Positions 14,903-22,204 of a stretch of DNA of 64,000 nucleotides are shown one piece after another. Origin of the DNA: Nocardiopsis sp. N85 (GTDB lineage: Bacteria > Actinomycetota > Actinomycetes > Streptosporangiales > Streptosporangiaceae); contig NZ_JARBUT010000022.1 of NCBI RefSeq assembly GCF_028882275.1, positions 46,229 through 110,228 of the forward strand, read 5' to 3'. The notes below the pieces were generated by a model that was given only the letters and a program-made list of their open reading frames with translations, was not told the origin of the DNA and made no database searches. The translations under genes were made by a program, and so were the position numbers. Within the stretch, counting starts at the first letter, position 1; the number at the start of each line of letters is the position of its first letter.

Positions 14903-15997
14903 CTAGACGTAGAAGAGTTGAGTGCTTGATTCATTGTGGTCGCTGCTTCTGTGTGCCTTGGTGGAGCCCCACTTTTTAATCCTATCAAGGGTTTCTTCGG
15001 AGGGGGTGTTCCAGTCAAGGGCGGCACTAATGATGTGCATTCCAAGTCGTGGGGGCACGGCGTTGCCGATTTGTTGGCTTATGTCGCGCCCTGACCATGG
15101 GTAGTCGGATGGAAACGTTTGAAGGCGACCCGCCTCTGAAAATGTGAACCGGGGCATCTCGGATCCATTTTCGGAAACAACACGGTTTCGAGATATTTTT
15201 CCAGTGACTGTAGCTGACGGCTCAGAGGAAGACCTCTGTCCGCGGGCTTTGGGGTCTCCTCCAGTTCCATAATTGGAAATCACAAAGAACTTTGAGTCTC
15301 GATCAAGGACATCTGCCATGGTCCTCCACGGGGCCAGCCCTGCATCCCCTTCCTCTCGAGGTACACCCTTGCGGTAGGTTCGATGAGTAGGAGAAGGAAG
15401 AGAGACTTTCTCGTTTCCGAATCGGGCAATTAGTACAGCCCTTTTTCGCGTCTGAGGGACGCCGTATGCTTCCGTGCGAAGAATGCCACAGGCCACGGAG
15501 TATCCTTCGCCTTTTAGTGCTTCGGCGTAGGCTTCCCATACCGGTAGCACTGCGGGGACCTGCTCGAGAACTATCGCTCGATAAGGAATTCCTTGTTCGT
15601 CGATTGCTTCGAGCGCCCAGCGGAGGGGTTCTAGTACCAAACCCGTGCGTTCATCTTCCATTGTCGAGAGATCTTTTTTTATCTCTCGGATATTTTCTCG
15701 CGCTACCATGCGCTTGACGAAGCTCAGAACATCATCGAGTGCTCTGCGGCCAGCTCCGCTGCCAGCAACAGTAAAGGTCTGGCAGGGGGGCCCTCCGGCA
15801 AGGACGTCAGCTCTGGGAAATTGTTTAGGTCCGAAGTCGCGCACATCGCCTTCAACTGTTTCGAGTCCGGCCGCGCGGCGTGTTTCGCAAGCTGAGGTAT
15901 CCCATTCCACACCTACTGTTGGGATGCCAAGTTTCTCCGCTGCTACGTCTAGGCCGCCAGGGCCAGCGAATAGGTCCACAATCTGGACGGGGCGCAC
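14903..15997 (-). CDS. DNA (cytosine-5-)-methyltransferase, restriction-modification type
   Basis: A 364-residue C5-cytosine methylase with its conserved motifs in order: I (DLFAGPGG, 8-15), IV (GGPPCQ, catalytic Cys72), VI (EQVP, 145-148), VIII (QTRKR, 182-186) and X (QIGNAVPP near residue 315). A target-recognition region lies between VIII and X. It follows the NaeI-like nuclease gene on the same strand with a 143-bp gap and should protect that enzyme's site. If specificity follows NaeI this is GCCGGC, which is not readable from sequence. GTG start with CTGGAGA upstream. GC content is visibly lower than in the element backbone. Confidence 0.9.
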   Translation of the reverse strand: MRPVQIVDLFAGPGGLDVAAEKLGIPTVGVEWDTSACETRRAAGLETVEGDVRDFGPKQFPRADVLAGGPPCQTFTVAGSGAGRRALDDVLSFVKRMVARENIREIKKDLSTMEDERTGLVLEPLRWALEAIDEQGIPYRAIVLEQVPAVLPVWEAYAEALKGEGYSVACGILRTEAYGVPQTRKRAVLIARFGNEKVSLPSPTHRTYRKGVPREEGDAGLAPWRTMADVLDRDSKFFVISNYGTGGDPKARGQRSSSEPSATVTGKISRNRVVSENGSEMPRFTFSEAGRLQTFPSDYPWSGRDISQQIGNAVPPRLGMHIISAALDWNTPSEETLDRIKKWGSTKAHRSSDHNESSTQLFYV

Positions 15998-16140
15998 TTG
16001 GTCTCCAGGGTTTTTATGGGGTCACTCGTTCCGTGCTTCACGTACTTGGTGACCCTCATCACTATTGGTTGGTGGCGACCACCGAGCTTACCGTGTGCCG
16101 GGGGCGTAGGGTGACAATGCCTAAGGTTAAAGGGTTTTGA

Positions 16141-17184
16141 TCAGAGTCCATCTTTGATGATGGGCGCTTCGCCTGGAGTGTCACCATCTCTCCAAAGTCC
16201 GTAGCGGATACCGTTGATCAGCGTTGTGGGACGGAGATCGCTGTCGGAGACACGAGCAAGTTTGGCGGAAACCCAGAACCCATTGCTAGGAACAGGTAGT
16301 CCTAGGTCCTTGGCAATTTGGGGTGCAGGTTTCATGTGGCCCAAAACTACGATGCCCTCTGGCCTTAGGTGTTTGCGCGCGTCGCGTGCTCGTTTTGGCC
16401 CGTCATGCTGTGTTGCCACGGTTACAACCGTTGTTCGATCTACGAGTTGTCCGAGCATTTGCCGGAAGAGCTCATTCACTCGAAGCTGACCCCCGTTTCC
16501 TCCTCCTTTGTATCCTTCTGATGCTCGGAAGATTGATTTGACTTTTTCGGGATCGCTTTTCTTTAGGTTGAGTAGGATATTTTCTGGGAGCTCCCCCCTC
16601 TCGACGATCCATCTAATTTTCCCTCGCGCCGCTGCCGAGATGGTTCTTTTCTTGTCGCCGTTCAATCCGCTGTTTAGGTTGTCCTCTGATATGCGAATTA
16701 GGCCTACCTGGAAGGTGCCTTGTTGGTCGTTGGCGCGCATTAGTAGGCAGATGTGCCCCATTGCCTCTCGTGGGATTGTCCATGTGCTTCCGATGGTAAA
16801 CTTTGCGTCAACCTGGTGGCCATCGATATTGTAGTCCATGGGGTGGCCGTAGCCTAGGTCAAATTCTGCTCGAGCTACGATTTCAACCTTTGTTCCCAGG
16901 TATGTCTTTTCTGTTTTCTCTACCCGCTCTTTGCCTTTTTGTATATAGAGGTCGTATCGTCCTGTTCGTTGTCCGTCTAGTACTTCGTCGATGGATTTTC
17001 TGAATACTTGGGCGAAGCGTTCGATATAACCCTTCTGGTTTATAAACCAGGTGTGAACACTATCGATGCCTGCATCGTGCTCTGGGTTGGATGAGGGAGA
17101 AGTGGGGTGTTCTTCATCTATTTTTGAGGGGGATACGCTTGGTTGAAGGGATTCCACAGAGAAGAGGGAAGGGTCTTGAGTCAC
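16141..17184 (-). CDS. NaeI-family type II restriction endonuclease
   Basis: A 347-residue protein. E101, D117, D126 and K128 (KVEIVA, PMDYNI, VDAKF) reproduce the residues and exact spacing of the NaeI active site (Glu70, Asp86, Asp95, Lys97). A C-terminal CAP-like effector-DNA domain is expected from NaeI and fits the length. Upstream lies EVLDGQRTGR (67-76), corresponding to the ligase-like motif that NaeI carries with a non-lysine at the key position; here that position is V68. NaeI enzymes are type IIE and need two sites. The GTG start is preceded by TAGAGT with six bases between, so the message is probably leaderless. A partner methylase lies downstream. Confidence 0.88.
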   Translation of the reverse strand: MTQDPSLFSVESLQPSVSPSKIDEEHPTSPSSNPEHDAGIDSVHTWFINQKGYIERFAQVFRKSIDEVLDGQRTGRYDLYIQKGKERVEKTEKTYLGTKVEIVARAEFDLGYGHPMDYNIDGHQVDAKFTIGSTWTIPREAMGHICLLMRANDQQGTFQVGLIRISEDNLNSGLNGDKKRTISAAARGKIRWIVERGELPENILLNLKKSDPEKVKSIFRASEGYKGGGNGGQLRVNELFRQMLGQLVDRTTVVTVATQHDGPKRARDARKHLRPEGIVVLGHMKPAPQIAKDLGLPVPSNGFWVSAKLARVSDSDLRPTTLINGIRYGLWRDGDTPGEAPIIKDGL

Positions 17185-17190
17185 GGTCTG

Positions 17191-17196
17191 ACTCTA
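17191..17196 (-). promoter_or_regulatory. -10 box for the leaderless NaeI-like message
   Basis: TAGAGT on the minus strand is separated by six bases from the GTG at 17184. The absence of a ribosome site agrees with a leaderless start. Confidence 0.45.
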
Positions 17197-17612
17197 CGAC
17201 CGGGCGCCGGCCTGCCGCTAGAGGAACCTCGACGCTGTGGATGACACCGGTCCTGTTCCGCGGCATGGCCGTCTAGAGCGCTCTGCGGAGCCGGACCGCG
17301 ATATCAAGGGAAGGCGAGGTGTAGCAGTCGCCTGGCAGCTCGTCAGTGGCGTGTGAGGAGCAGCTGCGTATCCGCCGCCCTGTGAGTCTGGAGCGGGCTT
17401 CACCGGAGTAGAGTCCTCATCCGCCTTCAGGCGAGCGGTGACCGCTCCGGTGGTCAGCCGCAGGGCGTAGGAGCTTTCCAGCAGCATGGCCGGCTACCAC
17501 GTTCACCAGCGCCAACGGCTTGAACGAGAGGCTCATCCGACTGGATTCCCCAGGTTCACCATGGTCGGTCGCTCATTGGGCGCCCCAGGTCGCCTGTGAG
17601 AGCCCGGTTTTC

Positions 17613-17667
17613 GGCCACGATGGATCACCCCAGGGTGAGCGAGTTCGCGTCGCTGCGCTGATCTCAG
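17613..17667. repeat. 55-bp direct repeat, right flank of the restriction-modification island
   Basis: Partner of 13496-13550 in the same orientation. The 17-, 8- and 8-bp identical blocks are separated by two diverged 11-bp spacers. The pair encloses the three restriction-modification genes. Confidence 0.55.
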
Positions 17668-17734
17668 ACGGCCGGATTTCGACCGCACACATGCAAGTTC
17701 TGGCCTGCCCCTCTGGGGAGCCCTACGGCACCCG

Positions 17735-17951
17735 CCGCAGAACCCGCACAACCCACAGAACCCCCGTATGTGCGGGTCAGCGCCCCGCGCCCCGGGGTCG
17801 CATTACCTCGCAGAACCTCCGCAGAACCGCAGAACCCCCTTGCGCGTAGGCTTCTGCGGTTCTGCGGAGGTATCGCGGCGTTCTGCGGTTCCGCTCTCCT
17901 GCATCCTGGCCTCGCACAACCCTGGTTTTGGAGGTTCTGTGAGTTCTGTGG
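17735..17951. repeat. Cluster of 8-bp CCGCAGAA / TTCTGCGG repeats with a 20-bp inverted repeat
   Basis: CCGCAGAA lies at 17735, 17819 and 17827, with TCGCAGAA at 17808 and CCACAGAA at 17753. The reverse TTCTGCGG lies at 17852, 17860 and 17881, with TTCTGTGG at 17944. The central copies build a perfect 20-bp inverted repeat (17815-17834 with 17852-17871) around a 17-base loop. Actinomycete TraB translocases bind clusters of specific 8-bp repeats in the clt transfer locus, and Rep iterons look similar. The position beside the kor/pif pair fits either; the choice is inference. Confidence 0.6.
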
Positions 17952-17967
17952 CGCTCCCCAGGGGGAG

Positions 17968-18408
17968 TCAGCTCCCGGGAAGCAGGGACGTGCCGTCGTG
18001 CGCTCGAACATGGGGGCCGTCGTCGGCCAGAGCATCCCTGATGCGCACCCCTCGCGCTTCGGGGCAGCGCTCGATCGCTTCCTCCGGTGTGAGCCAGGTG
18101 GCCACGCTCGATTCGTCGCTGGTGCGCAGTTCACCGCCCACCGGTTCGCAGAGGAAAGCCAGGGAGACCACGGCGAGATCCATGTTCTTGTACACGCCGA
18201 CCAGGCGGACCGGCTTGGCCTCGATCCCGGTCTCCTCGCGGACTTCCCGCACCACGCACTGTTCCGGGGTCTCGTTCAACTCCAAGACGCCGCCGGGCGG
18301 GACCCAGCGGCCGTCATCCGCGCGCTTGATCACGAGGACTTTGCTGTCCGTCTGTCGTACGACCACGCCGGTGACGCTGACGCTGTGTCGGGGTGTCTTG
18401 CCGGTCAT
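17968..18408 (-). CDS. Nudix protein, Pif-like (transfer immunity) protein
   Basis: A 146-residue Nudix hydrolase with an intact box: G40-x5-E46-x7-R54-E-V-R-E-E-T-G61. In the AICE pSAM2 the Nudix protein Pif, encoded next to korSA and traSA, prevents redundant transfer between donor cells. Here the gene is coupled to a KorSA-like repressor by an ATGA overlap at 18405-18408, which supports the same role. A housecleaning nucleotide hydrolase remains possible. An upstream in-frame start exists, but the ATG in the overlap is preferred. The repeat cluster begins just downstream. Confidence 0.75.
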   Translation of the reverse strand: MTGKTPRHSVSVTGVVVRQTDSKVLVIKRADDGRWVPPGGVLELNETPEQCVVREVREETGIEAKPVRLVGVYKNMDLAVVSLAFLCEPVGGELRTSDESSVATWLTPEEAIERCPEARGVRIRDALADDGPHVRAHDGTSLLPGS

Positions 18409-19175
18409 GACCTCACGTCCTGTTCCCATGCGTAGGTGAGCTTCCATTGGAGAGCCGCCAGGACGTTCAGGCAGGTCTCTACCGGGCGGTTGTCCTTGTC
18501 GAAGGCGGTTCGGAGGATGGCGAACACCGGCTGTCCGGGTGAGATGTTCAGGAAGACCGCTTCATCCTCTTGGGCGCCGCGGACCTCGATGTCCTCGGTG
18601 AACCTCACCGGACCGAAGCCCCGTTCCGCGATACGGGCGTACATGCCGCTGGGACCGGTGTCCGGCATGGCGATGTCGACGCTCCCGGCCACGCTCATAG
18701 GGATGTACGAGGCCGCGATCTGTACCGGCTTGTCCTCTGCGTACATGTGGCGCTTGCGCAGCAGGGCCTGTTCGGACTCACCCAGCCGGAGGACTTCCGC
18801 GATGTCGGCCGGCGCATCCACGGAATCGCAGACGACCAGCTCCGTGCGGGAGGTGCGCCCGGCCTTGTTCAGCTCCTCTGCGAAGCTGCTGCCCGTCGGG
18901 CGGGTGCGGTAGTCCCGGTCAATGCGCCGGACCCGCTTGACCGTGGGCACTTCCAGGACGACGGAGCCCTTCCCGTGCTCCGTCCGGATCAGCCCTTCGG
19001 CTCGGAGCATGGCCATGGCCCGACTGATCGAGCTCTGGTTCAGGTCGTACTCCCGGGCAAGCTCCGGCTGGCTGGGCAGCGACGAACCTGCCGGGTACTC
19101 ACCACGCTTGATGGCATCCCGCAACAGGTCCGCCACCTGCTTGTATCTGGCCTTCGGCGCTTCGAGGCTGCCCAT
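18405..19175 (-). CDS. GntR family repressor, KorSA-like
   Basis: A 256-residue GntR/HutC-type regulator. The winged HTH is at the N-terminus (RYKQVADLLRDAIKRGEYPA, then LPSQPELAREYDLNQSSISRA), and the C-terminal UTRA-like effector domain follows (LLRKRHMYAEDKPVQIAASY). Kor proteins silence transfer and replication genes of AICEs. Three GACATAWGT sites lie around its own start and the divergent operon promoter. ATG at 19175 has GGAGG five bases upstream and is chosen over ATGs at 19196 and 19259. The downstream Pif-like gene overlaps it by ATGA. Confidence 0.85.
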   Translation of the reverse strand: MGSLEAPKARYKQVADLLRDAIKRGEYPAGSSLPSQPELAREYDLNQSSISRAMAMLRAEGLIRTEHGKGSVVLEVPTVKRVRRIDRDYRTRPTGSSFAEELNKAGRTSRTELVVCDSVDAPADIAEVLRLGESEQALLRKRHMYAEDKPVQIAASYIPMSVAGSVDIAMPDTGPSGMYARIAERGFGPVRFTEDIEVRGAQEDEAVFLNISPGQPVFAILRTAFDKDNRPVETCLNVLAALQWKLTYAWEQDVRS

Positions 19176-19191
19176 CGGACCTCCGTCTTCT

Positions 19192-19306
19192 GACATATGT
19201 GGGGTGTTATTAAAGTAAGCGATCGGCCCCTCGGTCTCATCCCACGGCGATCCCCACAAGAACTTATTGCATATGTCTTGACGCCTATGACATAAGTCCG
19301 TACCGT
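19192..19306. promoter_or_regulatory. Divergent kor/transfer promoter with three Kor operator sites
   Basis: The rightward promoter is TTGACG (19278-19283) with TACCGT (19301-19306), spacer 17. Operator-like sites are GACATATGT (19192-19200), GCATATGTC (19269-19277, reverse orientation) and GACATAAGT (19289-19297). The latter two touch the -35 and fill the spacer, so Kor binding would block the transfer operon. On the minus strand TACTTT (19216-19221) is a candidate -10 for kor, with the first operator in its early transcribed region (autoregulation). Confidence 0.65.
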
Positions 19307-19382
19307 CGAAGACACAGCAGCCCGAGGCCCTGCTTCATAGCCGCCAGCAGGGACCGGGCTTCCCACTCACACAGGAGGTTCC

Positions 19383-19676
19383 GTGAGCCCCGACCCCAAG
19401 GGCCTGACCACGGCGCAGCTCCGCGCCGAACTGGCCGACAACCGTCTCCCCTGCACCGCGCAGCCGGAGCTGTTCTTCGAGCCCGACACCAGTGACCGCT
19501 TCGGTGAGACGCCCGCCGCCCGCACCCTGCGCGAGCGCGCCGCCAAGGTCCTGTGCGACACCTGCCCCGTCCGCGCGATCTGCCTGGAGCTGGCCACGCG
19601 CGACCTGCCGCCTGCGGGCATCTGGGGTGGCCTCACCCACGATGAGATCCGCCGACTTTCCCGAGAGGCCGCCTGA
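19383..19676 (+). CDS. WhiB-like iron-sulfur regulator encoded in the AICE
   Basis: A 97-residue Wbl protein with four iron-sulfur cysteines (C24, C58, C61, C67; C-x2-C-x5-C at the end) and the GIWGG turn at 79-83 followed by a basic C-terminus (EIRRLSREAA). Wbl proteins bind a [4Fe-4S] cluster and modulate sigma factors. It is the first gene of the rightward operon below the Kor-controlled promoter, so it may tune transfer or replication gene expression. GTG start with AGGAGG upstream. The leader contains CATAGCCGCCA, also found before two other operons of the element. Confidence 0.85.
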   Translation: MSPDPKGLTTAQLRAELADNRLPCTAQPELFFEPDTSDRFGETPAARTLRERAAKVLCDTCPVRAICLELATRDLPPAGIWGGLTHDEIRRLSREAA

Positions 19677-19677
19677 C

Positions 19678-20016
19678 ATGGTCGACCGCATCCAGACCCC
19701 CGACACCCGCCCCATGTCCGCCCCGGAGCTGTTGGTTCTCGCTTCGGTCGTCGTCGGACAGCTCTCCGGCGACTACCCCGAACTGATGGTCAAGGTTGAC
19801 CACCACGACGGCCCCCACGTCGACCTGTGGCTCTGCCCCAGCAGGAGCACCGTCAAGGAGCGCCGTCAGCTCGTCACCGACATTTCCCGCACCTTCGACG
19901 CCCCGGTCAACGGGTGGGAGACGCCCGTCGCGTCGGTCTACGCCCGGGACTGGAACGGGACCGGTGTCCGGGTCTCCTGCCTCTGCAAGATCGCTGACGA
20001 CCTGACGGAGGAGTAG
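19678..20016 (+). CDS. Hypothetical protein of the AICE transfer operon
   Basis: A 112-residue soluble alpha/beta protein starting MVDRIQTPDTRPMSAPELLV one base after the Wbl stop. It contains a TVKERRQLVTDISRTF helix and the strand VASVYARDWNGTGVRVSCL. Small proteins of this size and position are common in AICE transfer operons but have no assigned function. Coding assignment rests on tight packing, with stop and start separated by one or two bases on both sides. Confidence 0.65.
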   Translation: MVDRIQTPDTRPMSAPELLVLASVVVGQLSGDYPELMVKVDHHDGPHVDLWLCPSRSTVKERRQLVTDISRTFDAPVNGWETPVASVYARDWNGTGVRVSCLCKIADDLTEE

Positions 20017-20018
20017 CC

Positions 20019-20156
20019 ATGGCCACCCTGATCTCCCTGTTCGCGCTGTTCGCCGTCGTCGGCCTCACCTGGTGGCTCACCGGCAAGCAGCTGCCCAGCC
20101 CGCGCGCCGACCGCGACACCATCCGTCGCCTGTCCAAGCTGGGGGACCGTCGATGA
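20019..20156 (+). CDS. Small single-pass membrane protein (Spd-like)
   Basis: A 45-residue protein with an N-terminal membrane helix (LISLFALFAVVGLTWWL) and a basic cytoplasmic tail ending LSKLGDRR. It starts two bases after the previous stop and its own stop overlaps the next ATG (20153). Such tiny membrane proteins accompany SpdB-like spread proteins in AICEs. Confidence 0.6.
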   Translation: MATLISLFALFAVVGLTWWLTGKQLPSPRADRDTIRRLSKLGDRR

Positions 20157-20376
20157 ACACCGCTCCCTGGCTGGACACGGTGACGGCCTGGGCCGTGACC
20201 CGCCCTGGTGGCTGGTCACGGCCCTGACCCTCGCCCTGGTCGTTCTCGCGGTCCGCTGGATCAAGCGGCGCCTGCCCCAGGTCGCCGCCGACCGCGCGAG
20301 CATCACGTCGACCCACCTGGTCATCACGGCCCTGGTCGGCACCGCCGCGACCGTCCTCATCGGGTTCGCGTTCGCC

Positions 20377-21498
20377 ATGAGCTACGCCTCCCTGTACGAG
20401 GCCGCGACCTGGCTGGAGGACACCCCCTTCGGGGACCTGCGGTGGATGTTCCCCATCGGTATCGACGCCGTGATCGTGTTCTTCCTGGTCTTGGACCTGG
20501 TCATGGAATGGCAGGGCCGACGTCACCCTCTGGCGCGGTGGGCGGCCTACACCCTGTCCGCTGCCACCGTCGCGCTGAACATCGGGCAGACCGGCTCTGG
20601 TGAGGGTCTGGTCGGTCTGCTCGGTCACGCCGGACCGCCGGTGGTGATCATCCTGATCTCCGAAGCCGTCGCCGCGTGGGTGCGCCACATGGCCGGAATG
20701 ATCCACGGGGAGCTGCCTGACCGTATCCCCGCCGGGCGGTGGATCGCACAGCCCTGGTCGACCTTCTTGGTCGCGCGGCTCATGCTCGGATGGGGCATCA
20801 CCTCCTACGAGGCCGCCTTGCGGCTGGAGTCGGCACGCCAGTACGCCCGCAGCGTGCTGCGGCAGGAGTACGGCCGTGCCTGGCGCAAGCACACTCCCCG
20901 CCACGTGGTGTGGATGCTGGCGAACGGGCGCGACCTGCCCCAGGCCCTGCGGCTGGTGGACGCGCTCACCCCGTCCGTCCCCAAGACCCCGGAGCAGGCG
21001 GCGCGGATGCGCGCGTCCCAAGGGGCTGTCCCCTCCCCTGGGGAGGGTGTCCCCTCGACTGTTCGGGAAGGCGGGAGCGCCGCCCCAGAGCAGTCCGAGG
21101 AGACGCCTTTCGCGGACGCGATCGAGGCGTTCATGCGCGACAGGGGGGACGGTGACGGGACGGGTGTCCCCTCGGGGGACGGACCGGTCCCGACGCTGGA
21201 CTCCGGCACCGGCCTCGGGCACTCGAACGGTCTGTCCCTGCCGGGTTGGGGTGACCTTCCCAGGGGGGATGAGACGGCCCCTGAGCAGGGACACGACGGC
21301 GGTGGGACGGTCGATGAGACCGAGCGGGACGGTGGGGACACCCTGATGGGACAGGCCCGCCGCGCCCTGTCCCGCCACCCCCGGATGAGTGCTCGCAAGC
21401 TCGCTGCGGAGCTGGGGTGCTCGAAGTCGCACGCCGCCCGTCTGCTCCAGCGCTACCGCGGTGAGACCCGCCAGAGCACGGAGGGGGACAGCGCATGA
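20377..21498 (+). CDS. DUF2637 (SpdB2-like) membrane protein; 5' part in another frame
   Basis: The frame encodes a DUF2637 protein: helices around FPIGIDAVIVFFLVLDLVMEW, then WAAYTLSAATVALNIGQT and PPVVIILISEAVAAWVRH, followed by a long hydrophilic region and a C-terminal HTH (HPRMSARKLAAELGCSKSHA). It belongs to the intramycelial-spread (Spd) class of AICE proteins. In the same frame, coding-like hydrophobic sequence extends upstream to about 20180 (ALTLALVVLAVRWI, HLVITALVGTAATVLIGFAF) without a start codon. The likely original start is the ATG at 20153, coupled to the preceding gene, but its frame hits a stop at 20225. One missing base between 20153 and 20227 explains this. Confidence 0.75.
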   Translation: MSYASLYEAATWLEDTPFGDLRWMFPIGIDAVIVFFLVLDLVMEWQGRRHPLARWAAYTLSAATVALNIGQTGSGEGLVGLLGHAGPPVVIILISEAVAAWVRHMAGMIHGELPDRIPAGRWIAQPWSTFLVARLMLGWGITSYEAALRLESARQYARSVLRQEYGRAWRKHTPRHVVWMLANGRDLPQALRLVDALTPSVPKTPEQAARMRASQGAVPSPGEGVPSTVREGGSAAPEQSEETPFADAIEAFMRDRGDGDGTGVPSGDGPVPTLDSGTGLGHSNGLSLPGWGDLPRGDETAPEQGHDGGGTVDETERDGGDTLMGQARRALSRHPRMSARKLAAELGCSKSHAARLLQRYRGETRQSTEGDSA

Positions 21499-21764
21499 GA
21501 CCCCCCACGTGGCGCACCCGGTTGCAGGCGGCACTGACCTTCGCCGACCACCTCCTGTTGCAGGCAGACACGCTGATCTCCGCCTGCCTGGACATCCGCC
21601 CCCTGCACAGGTCCGGAACCGAGTTCCTGCGCTGGCTGGGGCAGACCTGGCGCACCCATCTGGCCACCGCCCACGCCCGCCGCTACGGCCCCGGCCGCGG
21701 CGTGATCGCCGTGATCATCACCCGCCCGACCCAGAGCACCGAGGAGGACGAAACCCATGGCTGA
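21495..21764 (+). CDS. Small hypothetical AICE protein
   Basis: An 89-residue protein starting MRPPTWRTRLQAALTFADHL, whose ATG overlaps the DUF2637 stop as ATGA. It is rich in Arg and Leu and probably helical, with a short hydrophobic end GVIAVIITRPTQ. It overlaps the next gene by eight bases. No family is recognised. Coupled overlaps on both sides support its reality. Confidence 0.6.
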   Translation: MRPPTWRTRLQAALTFADHLLLQADTLISACLDIRPLHRSGTEFLRWLGQTWRTHLATAHARRYGPGRGVIAVIITRPTQSTEEDETHG

Positions 21765-22146
21765 CGACGCCCCCAAGCCCCCGACCGAACGCTCCGAGCT
21801 CAAGCGCATCATGGCCGACCTGGAGATGATCCAGTTCGAGACCGGCTCGGACATCCGCCGCTACACCGAGACCGTCCGCAAGCTCTCCCGCGCGCTCGCT
21901 GTCGAGCTGGAGTTCTCCGCCCAGGAGCTGGAAGGCGCCCTGCGAGAGCTGCCGCCCGGCGACGGTGGTTCCCGCCTGGCGACCCGGCGCAAGGCCCGGT
22001 CCGTGGCCCGTCACCTGCGCCGTGCCGCCGAAGGACAGCGGGTCGTGGGGGTGGAGGCCGTGCGGACGTGGGGGTCGATGCTCAAGCACTTCGACTACCT
22101 GGTCAAGCGCAAGAAGGCCCGCAAGCCCATCGACCTGTCCGCCTGA
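21757..22146 (+). CDS. Hypothetical AICE transfer-operon protein
   Basis: A 129-residue acidic-to-basic helical protein (RSELKRIMADLEMIQFETGS, then RYTETVRKLSRALAVELEFS) with a strongly basic second half (TRRKARSVARHLRRAAEGQ, KRKKARKPIDLSA). The basic tail suggests nucleic-acid or membrane contact. It directly precedes the TraB-like gene but is separated from it by a hairpin terminator. Function unknown. Confidence 0.6.
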   Translation: MADDAPKPPTERSELKRIMADLEMIQFETGSDIRRYTETVRKLSRALAVELEFSAQELEGALRELPPGDGGSRLATRRKARSVARHLRRAAEGQRVVGVEAVRTWGSMLKHFDYLVKRKKARKPIDLSA

Positions 22147-22155
22147 CCCACCCCA

Positions 22156-22182
22156 GCGGGGGCCGCACGGTGCGGCCCCCGC
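22156..22182 (+). terminator. Hairpin terminator or attenuator before traB-like gene
   Basis: GCGGGGGCCGCA and TGCGGCCCCCGC form a perfect 12-bp stem with a three-base loop. It lies 10 bp after the preceding stop and 22 bp before the translocase start, so it may reduce translocase expression. Confidence 0.6.
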
Positions 22183-22204
22183 CCACCACACGGAGGAGAA
22201 GCTG

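Larger units (their letters stand above)
17185..17967. other. Gene-free interval between the restriction-modification island and the Pif-like gene
   Basis: These 783 bp show open frames only by GC bias. Recognisable contents are the leaderless promoter of the NaeI-like gene, the right 55-bp direct repeat (17613-17667), and the dense CCGCAGAA/TTCTGCGG repeat cluster between 17735 and 17951. A frame at 17218-17487 (minus) has no ribosome site and is not called. Confidence 0.5.

Noticed and set aside
17218..17487. 89-residue minus-strand frame between the NaeI-like gene and the repeat cluster
   Set aside because: No ribosome site, no leaderless promoter, unremarkable composition and no recognisable motif.
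20153..20227. Separate 24-residue gene at 20153
   Set aside because: It lacks any feature of its own, and the following sequence in the next frame completes the DUF2637 N-terminus; it is better explained as the displaced start of that gene.
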